Positions 17,348 to 26,841 of a stretch of 64,000 bases of DNA are shown here, piece by piece. Under the pieces are notes generated by a model, which saw only the letters and a program-made list of their open reading frames with translations, searched no databases and was not told where the DNA came from. Origin of the DNA: Bordetella parapertussis (GTDB taxonomy: Bacteria; Pseudomonadota; Gammaproteobacteria; Burkholderiales; Burkholderiaceae_C); the NCBI GenBank assembly GCA_945878065.1, contig CAMDXA010000007.1, positions 1 to 64,000 on the forward strand. Reading direction: 5' to 3'. Position 1 is the first letter of the stretch, and each line of letters begins with the position of its first letter. Both the position numbers and the translations under genes were made by a program.

Positions 17348-18027
17348 ACCAAGGTTTGCACACCTTGTGCAGTGCCCAGCAGACACACATGCGCGCTTTG
17401 GTGCGCAAACACACCCACCGTCACCACGCCGGGCCATTGGCTGACTGTGTTTTCAAAACCCAGCGGGTCGTTGATGCGCAAGCCCACCACATCTAACAAA
17501 TACTGGCCGTTGTCAGTGACAAAAGCTTGGCCGTTGGCCATGCGCAATTTGGCTTGCCCGCCCAGCAGCGCAAATTGCCGCATCAATTCAGGTGCGGCCA
17601 TAGGAATAATTTCTACCGGAAGTGGAAATCTGCCCAACACTTCCACCCGCTTGGATGCATCGGCGATGCACACAAAACGGTCAGCCTGCGACGCCACTAT
17701 TTTTTCGCGGGTCAAAGCAGCGCCCCCTCCTTTGACCATATATCCCTTGGCGTCAATTTCATCAGCGCCATCGATGTAAACAGCCATACGCTCGACTTGT
17801 GTCAGGTCCACAACGGGCAGTCCCAATGACTGCATTCTTTGGGTAGACGCCACAGAACTCGACACCGCCGCTTTGATGGCAATGCCGCTGGCAGCCAAGG
17901 CATCGATGAACAGATTCACGGTAGAGCCGGTTCCTACACCCAAATATTCGCCAGGCACCACATAGTCCAGCGCAGCTCGCGCCACCAGCGTTTTCAATTC
18001 GTCCTGCGTTTGGCCAGTTTGGTTCAT
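17338..18027 (-). CDS. rpiA: Ribose-5-phosphate isomerase A
   Basis: A 229-residue enzyme of the pentose phosphate pathway, interconverting ribose 5-phosphate and ribulose 5-phosphate. Diagnostic segments are [16 protein letters not shown], the phosphate-binding AVSSSVAST, the catalytic [10 protein letters not shown] and [15 protein letters not shown]. Start ATG 18027 is chosen for the AAGGA about ten bases upstream; in-frame ATGs at 18048 and 18066 have poorer leaders. It converges on prlC with a 10-base overlap and is divergent from pyrD with only about 37 bases between starts. Confidence 0.95.
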   Translation of the reverse strand: MNQTGQTQDELKTLVARAALDYVVPGEYLGVGTGSTVNLFIDALAASGIAIKAAVSSSVASTQRMQSLGLPVVDLTQVERMAVYIDGADEIDAKGYMVKGGGAALTREKIVASQADRFVCIADASKRVEVLGRFPLPVEIIPMAAPELMRQFALLGGQAKLRMANGQAFVTDNGQYLLDVVGLRINDPLGFENTVSQWPGVVTVGVFAHQSAHVCLLGTAQGVQTLVYD

Positions 18028-18064
18028 CGGTGACAATTCCTTATTCATCTTTGCCGGATTATCC

Positions 18065-19156
18065 ATGTCAGTGTTGCCCTACCCATTGCTTCGCCCCTTG
18101 TTGTTTGCCGCCGACCCAGAAGTGGTGCATGACCATACCTTGCAATGTCTGGCCGCTACCCAACACACCCCGCTTCGGCATGCCTATGCGCAAGAAAAAA
18201 TCAGCGATCCTGTGCAACTGTGCGGGCTGACGTTTCCCAACCGGATTGGCTTGGCGGCAGGCCTGGACAAAAACGCCCGTTGCATTGATGCGTGGCAACA
18301 CATGGGCTTTGGATTTGTCGAAGTGGGAACCGTCACGCCTGTGGCGCAACCGGGCAATCCCAAGCCGCGCATGTTTCGCTTACCCAAAGCCCATGCCTTG
18401 ATCAACCGGCTGGGTTTTAACAACGGGGGGTTAGACAGTTTTCTGTCGCACGTAACACAGGCGCGGTTCAGACAATCCGCCAACTCGCCCATGTTGTTGG
18501 GTTTGAACATCGGCAAAAATGCCGCCACACCCATCGCCGACGCCACCCATGATTACCGCTTATGCCTAGAGGCGGTGTACCCGCACGCAGACTACATCAC
18601 GGTCAATATCTCCAGCCCCAACACCCAAAATTTGCGCCAACTTCAAACCGATCAAGCCTTTGTGCAATTGCTTGAGATGCTGCAAACCCAGCGACAAACA
18701 CTTGCGCTCAAACACCAACGCCATGTCCCGGTCTTCATCAAAATCGCACCCGACCTAGACGATTTTCAGCTGGAGCAACTGTGCAATACCTTGCGCCAAT
18801 ACTGTATGAATAACGGTGCCCCTGCCGACAATGCTTGGGGCGTGATTGCCACCAACACCACCTTGTCTCGGGATGCGGTTCAAGGCATGAAACACGCCAA
18901 CGAAACCGGAGGCTTGTCTGGTGCACCGGTGCGCGAAGCCAGTAACCGGGTGATCCGTTACATCAGGGCGCATCTGGGGCCGCAATTTCCCATCATTGGC
19001 GTGGGCGGCGTGATGCAACCCGAGGATGCGGTGGAAAAAATCCAAGCCGGTGCCGATCTGGTTCAGATTTACACCGGTTTGATTTATGCCGGACCGGCTT
19101 TGGTACCCGCGTGCGCCTTGGCCATCAAGCGCATGGGTCAAGCAGCTAATGTTTGA
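18065..19156 (+). CDS. pyrD: Dihydroorotate dehydrogenase (quinone), class 2
   Basis: A 363-residue membrane-associated flavoprotein of pyrimidine synthesis that oxidises dihydroorotate to orotate with ubiquinone. The N-terminal helical region (residues 1-40, [17 protein letters not shown]) is the quinone-tunnel domain of class 2 enzymes. FMN-domain signatures are [36 protein letters not shown] and PIIGVGGVM. The catalytic serine is in NISSPNT. The size matches the family. Confidence 0.96.
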   Translation: MSVLPYPLLRPLLFAADPEVVHDHTLQCLAATQHTPLRHAYAQEKISDPVQLCGLTFPNRIGLAAGLDKNARCIDAWQHMGFGFVEVGTVTPVAQPGNPKPRMFRLPKAHALINRLGFNNGGLDSFLSHVTQARFRQSANSPMLLGLNIGKNAATPIADATHDYRLCLEAVYPHADYITVNISSPNTQNLRQLQTDQAFVQLLEMLQTQRQTLALKHQRHVPVFIKIAPDLDDFQLEQLCNTLRQYCMNNGAPADNAWGVIATNTTLSRDAVQGMKHANETGGLSGAPVREASNRVIRYIRAHLGPQFPIIGVGGVMQPEDAVEKIQAGADLVQIYTGLIYAGPALVPACALAIKRMGQAANV

Positions 19157-19283
19157 TGGCTTGGGTTAACGGTTGTGGTTGTCACGGGCGTGCAAGCCAC
19201 GGACCACTGCGTTGGCCAAACCAAATCTGCCCAGCGCTTACACTTTGTTGTTGACTATTTGTAGTTTTCACGCAGCTGATTTT

Positions 19284-20213
19284 ATGAATCCCAATATTCC
19301 CGACGACAGTCAGGCCGCCGACATGGCTTTCACACTGGCCTTGCACCCTGATTACCGCATACTTCGCAGGCTGCAACCCAAGCAAGTGTTTGCTGATGCA
19401 CCAGACGGTCGGCGACTGCTCAAGGGCATTGTGCTTGACACTGAAACCACTGGGCTCAATACCTCGCTGTGCAAAGTGATTGAGTTGGGCATGATTTTGT
19501 TTGAGTTCGATCCGGAAACGGGGCAACTGCACCGCGTATTGAAAGTATTTGATGAACTCGAAGACCCGGGTGTTCCTATTCCGCCGGAAACCACCGCAGT
19601 TCACCACATCACCGATGACATGGTGCGCGGCAAACGCATCAACGACCATGAGGTGCAATCCATGGTGGCTGAGGCCGCGGTGGTGATCGCACACAACGCA
19701 CCCTTTGATCGCCCGTTTGTCGAGCAACGCTGGCCCGCATTTGAAGACAAACATTGGGCCTGCAGCATCAAAGACATTGACTGGAAAGCTGAAGGTCTGG
19801 GCTCAGCCAAATTGGAATATTTGCTGCAAACGCAGGGCTACTTTTATGACGCGCACCGGGCAGAAATGGACTGCTGGGCGTTGTTGGAATTGCTCAATAT
19901 GGTGTTGCCACAAAGTCAACAACCCGTGCTGCTGCATTTGCTTGAAACACTCAACCAACCGCAAGTACGCTTGTCTGCCCTGGGCTCACCTTTCGATACA
20001 AAAGACCTGTTGAAAGCCCGTGGCTACCGTTGGGACGGCGACAGAAAAACCTGGTACCGAAGTTTGTCGTCTGAAAAAGTGTTGGAAGAGGAAATCAACT
20101 GGTTGAAACAAAAAGTTTATGCAGGCAAGCGAGCCAGTGTTGAAGTGGAAAAGCTCGGGGGAACCCTGCGTCATTCGCAACGCCAAGGTGAAAAATCTAT
20201 CGTGTCTTTGTGA
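19284..20213 (+). CDS. DEDDh 3'-5' exonuclease (DnaQ-like) with C-terminal extension
   Basis: A 309-residue protein. The exonuclease domain holds all DEDDh residues: VLDTETTG (D, E), AHNAPFDRPF (D) and HRAEMDCWALLEL (H, D). After about residue 215 comes an extension with FDTKDLLKARGYRW and KTWYRSLSSE, a motif found attached to several DnaQ-like nucleases. It probably trims DNA ends in repair. ATG 19284 is chosen because the conserved region starts soon after; the frame is open back to 19173. It is a stand-alone exonuclease, not the replicative epsilon subunit. It lies 127 bases after pyrD. Confidence 0.85.
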   Translation: MNPNIPDDSQAADMAFTLALHPDYRILRRLQPKQVFADAPDGRRLLKGIVLDTETTGLNTSLCKVIELGMILFEFDPETGQLHRVLKVFDELEDPGVPIPPETTAVHHITDDMVRGKRINDHEVQSMVAEAAVVIAHNAPFDRPFVEQRWPAFEDKHWACSIKDIDWKAEGLGSAKLEYLLQTQGYFYDAHRAEMDCWALLELLNMVLPQSQQPVLLHLLETLNQPQVRLSALGSPFDTKDLLKARGYRWDGDRKTWYRSLSSEKVLEEEINWLKQKVYAGKRASVEVEKLGGTLRHSQRQGEKSIVSL

Positions 20214-20216
20214 ATT

Positions 20217-20621
20217 TCAGTAGTTCACCATTTGCCAAGGCACCTGACACACCGGAACGACCGGGTAATACTGCTGGCTGGTCTGGCAAAAATACGCCAC
20301 CCTTGGAGGGCTGTAAACGACGGAAGGTGTCACGACAACGGCAGTGACCGATGGCTGCGAATAGGTATTGGCCCAATAAACCGCTGAGCCCAAAATGGCG
20401 ACGGTTGCCAAGGGTGACCATCCCGACCCCCGGTGTCCATCCCGATAACCGCTATGCCCATGCCTATATCCACCGCCATATCCATGCCTGTAGCCGCCAC
20501 CATGCGTTTCCAGTTTGATCACGGTGCGTTCACGGTGTTGCCAACGCGGCTTATCCGCCCAAGCGCCGGACATAAAAGAAACAAAAACTACCAAAAAAAC
20601 AAGAGGCGTGAATCGTTTCAT
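20217..20621 (-). CDS. Exported Gly/His/Tyr-rich protein
   Basis: This 134-residue protein has a clear signal peptide (MKRFTPLVFLVVFVSFMSGA, cleavage after AWA). Next comes a low-complexity Gly-Tyr-Arg-His segment at about 42-68 (GGGYRHGYGGGYRHGHSGY), a hydrophobic stretch (PLATVAILGSAVYWANTY) and a Tyr/Pro/Val-rich end with two cysteines. It resembles small exported proteins of proteobacteria with no assigned role. The histidine-rich segment could bind metal or be a structural linker. Not recognised further. Confidence 0.7.
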   Translation of the reverse strand: MKRFTPLVFLVVFVSFMSGAWADKPRWQHRERTVIKLETHGGGYRHGYGGGYRHGHSGYRDGHRGSGWSPLATVAILGSAVYWANTYSQPSVTAVVVTPSVVYSPPRVAYFCQTSQQYYPVVPVCQVPWQMVNY

Positions 20622-20723
20622 ACAGTCTCCTTGGGGTTAGCGATTGGAAATTACTGAGCAACAACAAAACAACGCGGGCCACTGTCAGTTGGATGACATG
20701 TGGTGTGGCTTAAGATTGACCGT

Positions 20724-21053
20724 ATGAAAAAATTTTTACGCCTCGTTTTTTATGCGTCACTGTTCACGTTGACCACCACATCAATTGCTGAGCCCTACGT
20801 CTACCCTTCTGTGCATTTGCACGATTTACCAGGGGCGCTACAAGAGGCGTACCGACATGAAAAACCCAACCTGGGCGAGATAGGCCGCTGTGTGACCAGT
20901 TATGACAGCAACATGGACCAAGAAAAAATGATCTTCACCTGCTCTATTTACGTCAAGATGTCAGCAGTGGCAGAGCGCAAGGCGATGGAACGCTGCGAGC
21001 AAATGAAAGGAAAAAGAAATATCAAAGGCCCCTGCAAAGTCATCAAAGAATAA
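20724..21053 (+). CDS. Small exported protein with C-terminal cysteine motif
   Basis: A 109-residue protein whose ATG 20724 gives a clean signal peptide (MKKFLRLVFYASLFTLTTTS, cleavage near IAEP). The mature part has three cysteines upstream and ends MERCEQMKGKRNIKGPCKV. The pattern of an alanine/arginine helix, then ERCE, then PCxV/I also appears at the end of the protein at 32743-33273, so the two probably share a domain. Function unknown; a periplasmic location is predicted. Confidence 0.7.
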   Translation: MKKFLRLVFYASLFTLTTTSIAEPYVYPSVHLHDLPGALQEAYRHEKPNLGEIGRCVTSYDSNMDQEKMIFTCSIYVKMSAVAERKAMERCEQMKGKRNIKGPCKVIKE

Positions 21054-21067
21054 GGGGCAGGCTTTGG

Positions 21068-21448
21068 TCACTGAACCAACAATTGCACATAAATGGCCAG
21101 GCAGCTGGCATAAGCCACCACCCAACACAAGGTTCTGACGCTGGCCAAGTCCATTAAATAAGCCACCAAATACAGGACACGTGCCGCCACGAATATGAGG
21201 CAATAACGGGTCAATACAGTTTCATCCAAGGACAAGCCCAACCCGAGAATAACCGCGACAGCGAAAAAGGGAAATGCTTCAAACGCATTGTGCTGTGCTG
21301 CATTTGCGCGGGCGCGAAAACCGGTTTGGCGAGACAACCATTCGCGCGGGTTGTGGTTGTCGAATTCACGAAACCCCCATTTGGCGATGGCAGTGCTGAG
21401 AAGTGGCAACACACCAGCGATCAATAGACATAAAACAGGCAGGTTCAT
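21068..21448 (-). CDS. MAPEG family membrane protein
   Basis: A 126-residue integral membrane protein with about four hydrophobic helices. The MAPEG-type signature is in [20 protein letters not shown], and a later helix reads [25 protein letters not shown] proteins include glutathione-dependent enzymes, but the bacterial branch mostly has no defined substrate. Its start overlaps the stop of aroQ by four bases, so the two are co-translated. Confidence 0.85.
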   Translation of the reverse strand: MNLPVLCLLIAGVLPLLSTAIAKWGFREFDNHNPREWLSRQTGFRARANAAQHNAFEAFPFFAVAVILGLGLSLDETVLTRYCLIFVAARVLYLVAYLMDLASVRTLCWVVAYASCLAIYVQLLVQ

Positions 21449-21891
21449 TGTGAGACCGCCACCAGGCCGCGGATGGCCAATTCATAGCCATGGATACCTA
21501 AGCCCATCACAGTGCCTCGCGCGACAGGAGAGACAAAGGACTGGTGTCGAAAACTTTCGCGGGCGTGAATGTTTGAAATATGGACTTCAATCACAGGCAA
21601 TCCGCAACCCTTGATGGCGTCATGCAAAGCCACAGACGTATGGGTCAGCGCCCCAGGGTTGAACACAGCGCCAAGTGCCGCACCTTCTTTGTGCAACTTG
21701 CCGTATGCATGGATTTTGTCGATCAACTCGCCCTCGTGGTTGCTCTGAAAGCAGTCGGCCTCAAACCCCAGTGCCCGAGCAGTTTGTACACACAACGCAT
21801 GAACATCATCAAGCGTGCTGGCCCCATACAGCTCGGGTTCACGGGTGCCCAGCAAGTTCAAATTGGGGCCATTGAGTACAAGAATTTTCAT
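21445..21891 (-). CDS. aroQ: 3-Dehydroquinate dehydratase, type II
   Basis: A 148-residue shikimate-pathway enzyme. The start [20 protein letters not shown] is the family signature and includes the catalytic region; [17 protein letters not shown] and [16 protein letters not shown] follow, then [17 protein letters not shown]. The catalytic tyrosine is in the loop [12 protein letters not shown] 21891 begins exactly at the conserved N-terminus; the frame extends 22 codons upstream without homology. It is followed by the MAPEG gene with a four-base overlap. Confidence 0.96.
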   Translation of the reverse strand: MKILVLNGPNLNLLGTREPELYGASTLDDVHALCVQTARALGFEADCFQSNHEGELIDKIHAYGKLHKEGAALGAVFNPGALTHTSVALHDAIKGCGLPVIEVHISNIHARESFRHQSFVSPVARGTVMGLGIHGYELAIRGLVAVSQ

Positions 21892-21980
21892 GGTTTGAGT
21901 ATACGATGGGGCCTGCAAACGCGTGACTTCGCAACGGTTTACAAACTTTAAACGCACATGATTTCATTTTTGGAGCAGCC

Positions 21981-22667
21981 ATGATTCGACTGGTGGTGTT
22001 TGATGCCTACGGGACACTTTTTGATGTGTATTCTGTGGGAGCGATGGCCGAGTCGTTATTTCCCGGGCAAGGGGCGTCCTTGTCTATTCTTTGGCGTGAC
22101 AAGCAAATTGAATACAGCCGTCTGATTTCCTTGAGCGATCCACTCAATCCGCTGGGAAGCCGACATTACCAATCATTTTGGGACATCACAAGATTGGCCC
22201 TGCAATACAGCTGTCAGCGCCTGCAACTTGAGTTGACGCCCGCCAAACAAAAACAGCTGATGGACCAGTATTCCCACTTGCAACCGTTTGAGGAAAATTT
22301 AGAAGTGCTGCAATCGCTGAAAAAAGCAGGCATGCGATGCGCCATCCTCTCAAACGGCAGCCCAGACATGCTCAATTCAGCGGTCAGCAGCGCGGGCATG
22401 ACGGGATTGATAGACAAAGTGTTGTCTGTAGATGAAGTCAGGCAATTCAAAACCTCACCGCAAAGCTATGGCTTGGTCGCCCACCACTACCCGACCGATA
22501 TTCGCGAGGTGCTGTTTGTATCCAGCAACAGCTGGGATGCCTTGGGCGCGACTTGGTTTGGTTTTAAAAGTTTTTGGGTCAACCGACAAGGTCTGCCTTT
22601 TGAAACATTGGGGCCACGCCCCAGTCACAGTGGCGCTAACTTAAGGGATATCTTGCCGTTGCTCTAG
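21981..22667 (+). CDS. Haloacid dehalogenase, type II (HAD superfamily)
   Basis: A 228-residue HAD hydrolase close to (S)-2-haloacid dehalogenases, which replace the halogen of 2-haloalkanoic acids with hydroxyl. Motif I is VFDAYGTLFD with the nucleophilic aspartate D8, motif II is AILSNGS, the motif III lysine is in VRQFKTSPQSY, and motif IV is the dehalogenase-type FVSSNSWDALGA. The SSNSWD motif favours dehalogenase over phosphatase, although the natural substrate in this organism is unknown. Length is typical. It is a single gene, divergent from aroQ. Confidence 0.88.
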   Translation: MIRLVVFDAYGTLFDVYSVGAMAESLFPGQGASLSILWRDKQIEYSRLISLSDPLNPLGSRHYQSFWDITRLALQYSCQRLQLELTPAKQKQLMDQYSHLQPFEENLEVLQSLKKAGMRCAILSNGSPDMLNSAVSSAGMTGLIDKVLSVDEVRQFKTSPQSYGLVAHHYPTDIREVLFVSSNSWDALGATWFGFKSFWVNRQGLPFETLGPRPSHSGANLRDILPLL

Positions 22668-22692
22668 CGAACGGCTCGTAAAATTTGCGGCA

Positions 22693-23121
22693 ATGATGCG
22701 TAGAACTACCAGCGGCTTTGCCAAATATTTAGTGTGTGCAACGGCGATCAGTGTTTGCGGTCCGCTGTTTGCCATGGCTTGGTTTTCCAAGCAGCCAACG
22801 CTTCGTCAAACTGAATTAACACCGACAGAACTTCAGCAACTGGATATTCGGTCGGGATGGTCCAGCGACGACGCCAGCTTGATGTTATTTGAGGTCAGCA
22901 ACCAAAACAGCGGCCCGGTTTTTTGTGTGGGCGCAAATTTTGAATTCCAAAATGGAAAAAAACGCTCGCAAGCGTTTGATCCTAAGCTCTACATACCTGC
23001 CAAAGCAGTGAAAAAAACATCAATACGTGGTATTGAAAAGAAAGAAGTGAAAACCTTCGGATTCAGCTGTCTGTGTATGAAAGCATCACCGGAAGGTCCG
23101 TGCGAAAACGCTTTCAAGTAG
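22693..23121 (+). CDS. Exported protein of unknown function
   Basis: A 142-residue protein beginning with an uncleaved or weakly cleaved signal (FAKYLVCATAISVCGPLFAMA). The mature region has a beta-rich pattern, LMLFEVSNQNSGPVFCVGAN, and a late pair of cysteines, FGFSCLCM. The cysteines suggest a disulfide or metal site in the periplasm. It converges on a bactofilin gene with an eight-base overlap. Not recognised. Confidence 0.65.
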   Translation: MMRRTTSGFAKYLVCATAISVCGPLFAMAWFSKQPTLRQTELTPTELQQLDIRSGWSSDDASLMLFEVSNQNSGPVFCVGANFEFQNGKKRSQAFDPKLYIPAKAVKKTSIRGIEKKEVKTFGFSCLCMKASPEGPCENAFK

Positions 23122-23566
23122 ATGCGTCTTTGTTGCCCGAGGGTGTTGTGGCAGCAGCGCCGGAAGGTGTTGTCGGAGTCGCTGCACCTGGTTTGGCGGT
23201 ACTTGGCGCACTGCCGGAGGGATAAACCGGGGTTGCGCCCACTTGCTGCATTTCACCGCGGAACTCACCACCACGCTCGATTTGGATTTGTGAATATTCC
23301 AATTTACCCGACACCTTGCCGGTGGCACGAATATGCAAATGGTCACGGCAATGGATCACTTGATGCAATTCGCCTTCAACTTCAATGCTGCGAGCAGTCA
23401 CTTTGCCCGTGATTTTTCCGGATTGACCAATAAAAATTTCCTCAGCAGTCAGTTCGCCGTCAACAGTGCCATAGATGGTCGCTTTCTTGGGAACATTCAA
23501 AGTACCCTTGAAAGTCACGCCGTTACCGATCACGAGGTTATTGGATTGATCCATATTGGTTGCCAT
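23114..23566 (-). CDS. Bactofilin (polymer-forming cytoskeletal protein) 1
   Basis: A 150-residue bactofilin. Residues about 10-105 form the beta-helical DUF583 core, visible as repeating short strands such as NLVIGNGVTFKGTL, GTVDGELTAEEIFIG and GKVSGKLEYSQIQIERGG. The remainder is a Pro/Ala/Ser/Thr-rich disordered tail. Bactofilins polymerise without nucleotide and scaffold cell-wall or envelope machinery. A second bactofilin lies at 32144-32518. No M23 peptidase partner is adjacent. Confidence 0.9.
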   Translation of the reverse strand: MATNMDQSNNLVIGNGVTFKGTLNVPKKATIYGTVDGELTAEEIFIGQSGKITGKVTARSIEVEGELHQVIHCRDHLHIRATGKVSGKLEYSQIQIERGGEFRGEMQQVGATPVYPSGSAPSTAKPGAATPTTPSGAAATTPSGNKDAST

Positions 23567-23703
23567 GTGCGTCTTTCATTCAAGAATTTCAGAAATAGGT
23601 TGCCATTGTTTGTCCGGCAAACTGGCCTTCAACAGGCTCACTCCCGCAAAAAATTGCAGTGAATGTTAACCCCTTATCAGCTCAGGCCAAATGCCATTGT
23701 AAG

Positions 23704-24282
23704 TCAGCGCTTGGCCGGCTTGGTTTCATAGGGAGCAATGCTGATGGCTTCGAGCAAATAGCCACTGACCCCTTGAGAGGTACTGACGCGGCCTTCTTTG
23801 AGTTCGCCCTCTACCCACAACACGTCCATTGACTCTGGCATTTTTTTAATTTTGCTTTGTGCGGTTGGTCGCACCAACACAATTTGGTTGGCAGGCGGCG
23901 GCGGTGTGTGTATGCAGGCCCCAAAATAAGGGACCAATAAAAACTCGCGCTTGTCTGAGCGGTCGGCGTCTAAGGGGACGGCATAGCCGGGAAGCCGCAC
24001 TTTTTTGTTGATCTGTGATTTCACGATGGGCGCTTCATCCAGTTTTTTTCGGATCGCGTTCATGGCTTTATTGGCCTCATCGCTGGTGTCTTGCAAATAG
24101 GACAACTTGCTGATGGCGGCCATTTCCTTGGTCATTTCCTTGACCCAAGGATCTGGCATCAAATCATTCCAATCAATGGTTTTATAGCCCTCGGTTTCAG
24201 CAAGGGCTGGCCAAGACAGCGCCAGCGACCCCAAGAAAAAAGCAAATTCACGGCGCTTCATAAGTTCAACACTGGCCTTCAT
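23704..24282 (-). CDS. DUF3299 exported protein of the zinc locus, Tat-like signal
   Basis: A 192-residue protein. Start ATG 24282 has GGGGAG at good spacing. The N-terminus reads MKRREFAFFLGSLALSWPALA, where RREF followed by a hydrophobic stretch looks like a twin-arginine signal. The mature part starts YKTIDWNDLMP and contains VRLPGYAVPLDADRSDKREF and LLVPYFGACIHTPPPPANQI, the DUF3299 hallmark with a likely metal-ligating Cys-x-His. It is the last gene of the ABC permease run, so a periplasmic accessory role in metal handling is a reasonable inference. Confidence 0.8.
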   Translation of the reverse strand: MKASVELMKRREFAFFLGSLALSWPALAETEGYKTIDWNDLMPDPWVKEMTKEMAAISKLSYLQDTSDEANKAMNAIRKKLDEAPIVKSQINKKVRLPGYAVPLDADRSDKREFLLVPYFGACIHTPPPPANQIVLVRPTAQSKIKKMPESMDVLWVEGELKEGRVSTSQGVSGYLLEAISIAPYETKPAKR

Positions 24283-24295
24283 GGCGACTCCCCAT

Positions 24296-25594
24296 TCAAA
24301 CGGATGGCGGATGCAGTCCATCCATCAACGACAAACGATACGCACGCCATGCGGGCAACAAACTCGCCAGCACCGACACAAGAAACAAAGCACTCAAGCT
24401 GATGAGGCTGTCAATGGAAGGCAAACCGGGTTGCACCATCACCCCAAAACCGGTTCTGAGCATGTCTTGAGCGACCCACATCAGACCTTGGCACACGATA
24501 TAGCCACAAACTATACCGACCAAGCACACCAGCACAGACTCTAGCAGCACAAAACCCAACAAAGCACGTGGTGCTGCGCCCATGGCTCGCAAAATAGCCA
24601 GCTCTTTGCGCCGACCACTCATGGCCACGAGCAACACCGCGGCCACGCTCAGCATGGCGCTGACTGCCACCATGAAGCCGATCAACACCAAACTGTTTTC
24701 CACCACTTTGACCACTTGCCACAGCTCATCAAGGGCTACGCCCGGCAAGACCGCCATCAACGGGTCGCGGTTCATACTTTCAATTTTTCTGCGCACTGAA
24801 AATACTTCGGCACGGTTGTGCAAGCCCACCCATACGGCGGACAAACTCACGGGCTGTAATTCGCTGACGTTTTGCGTCTGTGGCAAGGCAGCGGCGGCAG
24901 ACTTCAGCGACTTGGGTGAAATGCCCATGCCCCATCCTTGGTGCATGGCTTCAAAACCTTCCAAATTGATCAACACACTTCTGTCAATCGGTGCGCCTGT
25001 TGGTTTCAGTATCCCGACAACCATTAACGGATGGTCGTCATGGTCAGTGTCTTCAGGGCCGCCGCCGGCACCGTGGGTGAGCACCAGTTTGTCGCCCACT
25101 TGGTGACCGAACCGCCGGGCCACCTCAGCACCCAATACCAATTCCGACATGGCTTGGGGACGCTCGGCCGGATTGCCAAAGGCATGACCTTGCGCCCATT
25201 CGAGTCCCCTGCCCTGGCTTTTGAATTCCTTGAACAAGGTGGCGGTGGTGCCCAACACCGGATGCCCTTGGTAGGTGTCGCCCAGTTGTATGGGTACCGC
25301 CCAGCGAACCTGGGGCAAACGCTGTATGTCTTCAAAACCGGCAAAGCCCATGTTGCGGGAAGGACGCCCAATTTGAAACACGCTGTAGAGCATCAACTCG
25401 GTGGCGCTGCCACGCGGCCCGACAATCAAATCTACGCCGCTCAATGCATTGGAAAAACTGCGCCGGGCGTCTTCTCGCAACTGCTGAACGCCCAGCAATA
25501 TCAACACCGACACGCTGACCGACAGCATGACCAGCAACAATGCAAAACGACGCGACAACGCGCTGTTCCATGCCAAAGACAGCCACAGCCTCAT
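24296..25594 (-). CDS. ABC transporter permease, FtsX/MacB family (zinc locus)
   Basis: A 432-residue permease. Start MRLWLSLAWNSALSRRFALL at ATG 25594 overlaps the ATPase stop by four bases; the longer frame upstream runs through the ATPase gene in another phase and is rejected. TM1 is at about 18-40, then a large extracytoplasmic domain (GVDLIVGPRGSATELMLYSV), then three C-terminal helices (FMVAVSAMLSVAAVLLVAMS, LLGFVLLESVLVCLVGIVCG, LFLVSVLASLLPAWRAYRLS). This is the MacB/LolC-like topology. Such permeases usually move lipids, peptides or drive mechanotransmission and not ion import, so its zinc-linked role is unclear. Confidence 0.88.
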   Translation of the reverse strand: MRLWLSLAWNSALSRRFALLLVMLSVSVSVLILLGVQQLREDARRSFSNALSGVDLIVGPRGSATELMLYSVFQIGRPSRNMGFAGFEDIQRLPQVRWAVPIQLGDTYQGHPVLGTTATLFKEFKSQGRGLEWAQGHAFGNPAERPQAMSELVLGAEVARRFGHQVGDKLVLTHGAGGGPEDTDHDDHPLMVVGILKPTGAPIDRSVLINLEGFEAMHQGWGMGISPKSLKSAAAALPQTQNVSELQPVSLSAVWVGLHNRAEVFSVRRKIESMNRDPLMAVLPGVALDELWQVVKVVENSLVLIGFMVAVSAMLSVAAVLLVAMSGRRKELAILRAMGAAPRALLGFVLLESVLVCLVGIVCGYIVCQGLMWVAQDMLRTGFGVMVQPGLPSIDSLISLSALFLVSVLASLLPAWRAYRLSLMDGLHPPSV

Positions 25595-26280
25595 GCGACA
25601 CCACCGGCTTGCATTTTGAATACCTGATGAAACCTTGAGGCCAGTCGGGCGTTGTGGCTGACCATCACCACGCTGGCGTTTTGTTGCTGCGCGGTAGCAA
25701 GCAGTAAATCGATGAATTCCAACTGGTTGTCGTCGTCCAGTGCAGAGGTGGGCTCGTCGGCAATCAACAAGCGCGGTGCACCCATCAATGCGCGGACCGC
25801 CGCCACGCGTTGCTGCTGCCCCACCGACAGCTGATGAACCGGTTGGTGCCACACATGAGGCGGCAGGTGCAAGGTATCGGCCAAGGCTTTGGCTTGCTGA
25901 ATAGGACTGCCCCATTGCGCGGCAGATGCCTTGGCACGACTGGCAAACAAGCGCGTTGGCATCAAGGCGTTGCTTTCCACATCCAAATACGGCAACAAAT
26001 TGAATTGCTGAAACACAACGCCCATGTGCTCTCCACGCAAGCGGTCGCGTTCCATGGGCCCGAGCATTCCCATGTTGAAACCGAGCACTTCACATACACC
26101 GGTTTGCGGGGCTTGAACCCCAGCGAGCAAAGACAACAAGGTACTTTTGCCGCAACCGCTGGGGCCTTGGATAAACAAATGCTCGCCTTGCGTCAAGGAC
26201 AAATGGGCAATATCAAACAATGCCGGGCGCCCCGGCCAAGCGTGTGACAGTTGCGACAGTGAAAGTGCGTGGGTGCTCAA
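25591..26280 (-). CDS. ABC transporter ATP-binding protein (zinc locus)
   Basis: A 229-residue ATPase of the LolD/MacB type. Walker A is GPSGCGKS at 39-46, the signature is LSVGQQQR, Walker B is LLIADEPTSALDDD, and the H-loop is VMVSHNARLAS. The start is TTG at 26280, overlapping the TGA of the DUF2796 gene (TTGA), which supports translational coupling. It pairs with the permease that follows with a four-base overlap. Confidence 0.9.
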   Translation of the reverse strand: MSTHALSLSQLSHAWPGRPALFDIAHLSLTQGEHLFIQGPSGCGKSTLLSLLAGVQAPQTGVCEVLGFNMGMLGPMERDRLRGEHMGVVFQQFNLLPYLDVESNALMPTRLFASRAKASAAQWGSPIQQAKALADTLHLPPHVWHQPVHQLSVGQQQRVAAVRALMGAPRLLIADEPTSALDDDNQLEFIDLLLATAQQQNASVVMVSHNARLASRFHQVFKMQAGGVA

Positions 26281-26798
26281 AAGCGTAAAACGGGATCTTT
26301 GGCGGTCAGGCTGAGCGATTTTTGTCCCTTGGGCCCCACCATGTCTACCTTTAGGGATTTCAATCGCGGATGCTTGGCAAACAGTGCAAAACGCAACTCA
26401 GTCAGTGCTGCCGGTTGAGCGCATTCAAATGCAACATCAATGTCCAAATCTGAATGCTCAGATTTTTTTCCCTCAAACATGCTGGAACTGGCTTTGAGAG
26501 AAATCTGCTTGCATTGTGCGGCAGCAGGCAAGGCCATGAAGTAATCAGCAGAGACCAAGCCGGATTGCAAATTGGCCATGGCTTTTTTCTGTGCTTCGGT
26601 GCGCGGCAAATGCTCGTGGCCCAACAAACTTTCCATGGGTATTTCAAAACTCCCGCTGACTTTGCCGCCTTGTACGCTGAGTTCCAACGAACCGACCCCA
26701 TGGGAATGGGCAGCATGCGTATGTTTGTCTTGGGCAAAAGCAAATGGGGCAGCCATGCAAAAAAGTCCCAAACTGGCTGCCGTCAGAAAACGTTTCAT
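26277..26798 (-). CDS. DUF2796 (ZrgA-like) periplasmic protein of the zinc locus
   Basis: A 173-residue protein with signal peptide (MKRFLTAASLGLFCMAAPFA, cleavage after FAFA). The mature N-terminus is histidine-rich: KHTHAAHSHGVGSLELSVQG, a probable zinc-binding segment. The DUF2796 body includes SGSFEIPMESLLGHEHLPRT. Proteins of this family are called ZrgA in Vibrio zinc-regulated loci that also contain an ABC pair, so a periplasmic zinc-carrier role is likely. ATG 26798 has AGAGG upstream. Confidence 0.85.
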   Translation of the reverse strand: MKRFLTAASLGLFCMAAPFAFAQDKHTHAAHSHGVGSLELSVQGGKVSGSFEIPMESLLGHEHLPRTEAQKKAMANLQSGLVSADYFMALPAAAQCKQISLKASSSMFEGKKSEHSDLDIDVAFECAQPAALTELRFALFAKHPRLKSLKVDMVGPKGQKSLSLTAKDPVLRF

Positions 26799-26841
26799 AT
26801 CCACCTCTTTTGAAAAACCTCGCTTAGGCAATGACGAAAGC

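Noticed and set aside
25595..25915. Extended N-terminus for the ABC permease
   Set aside because: The extra 107 codons run over the ATPase gene in another phase and have no membrane or family signal; the ATG at 25594 has the conserved permease start.
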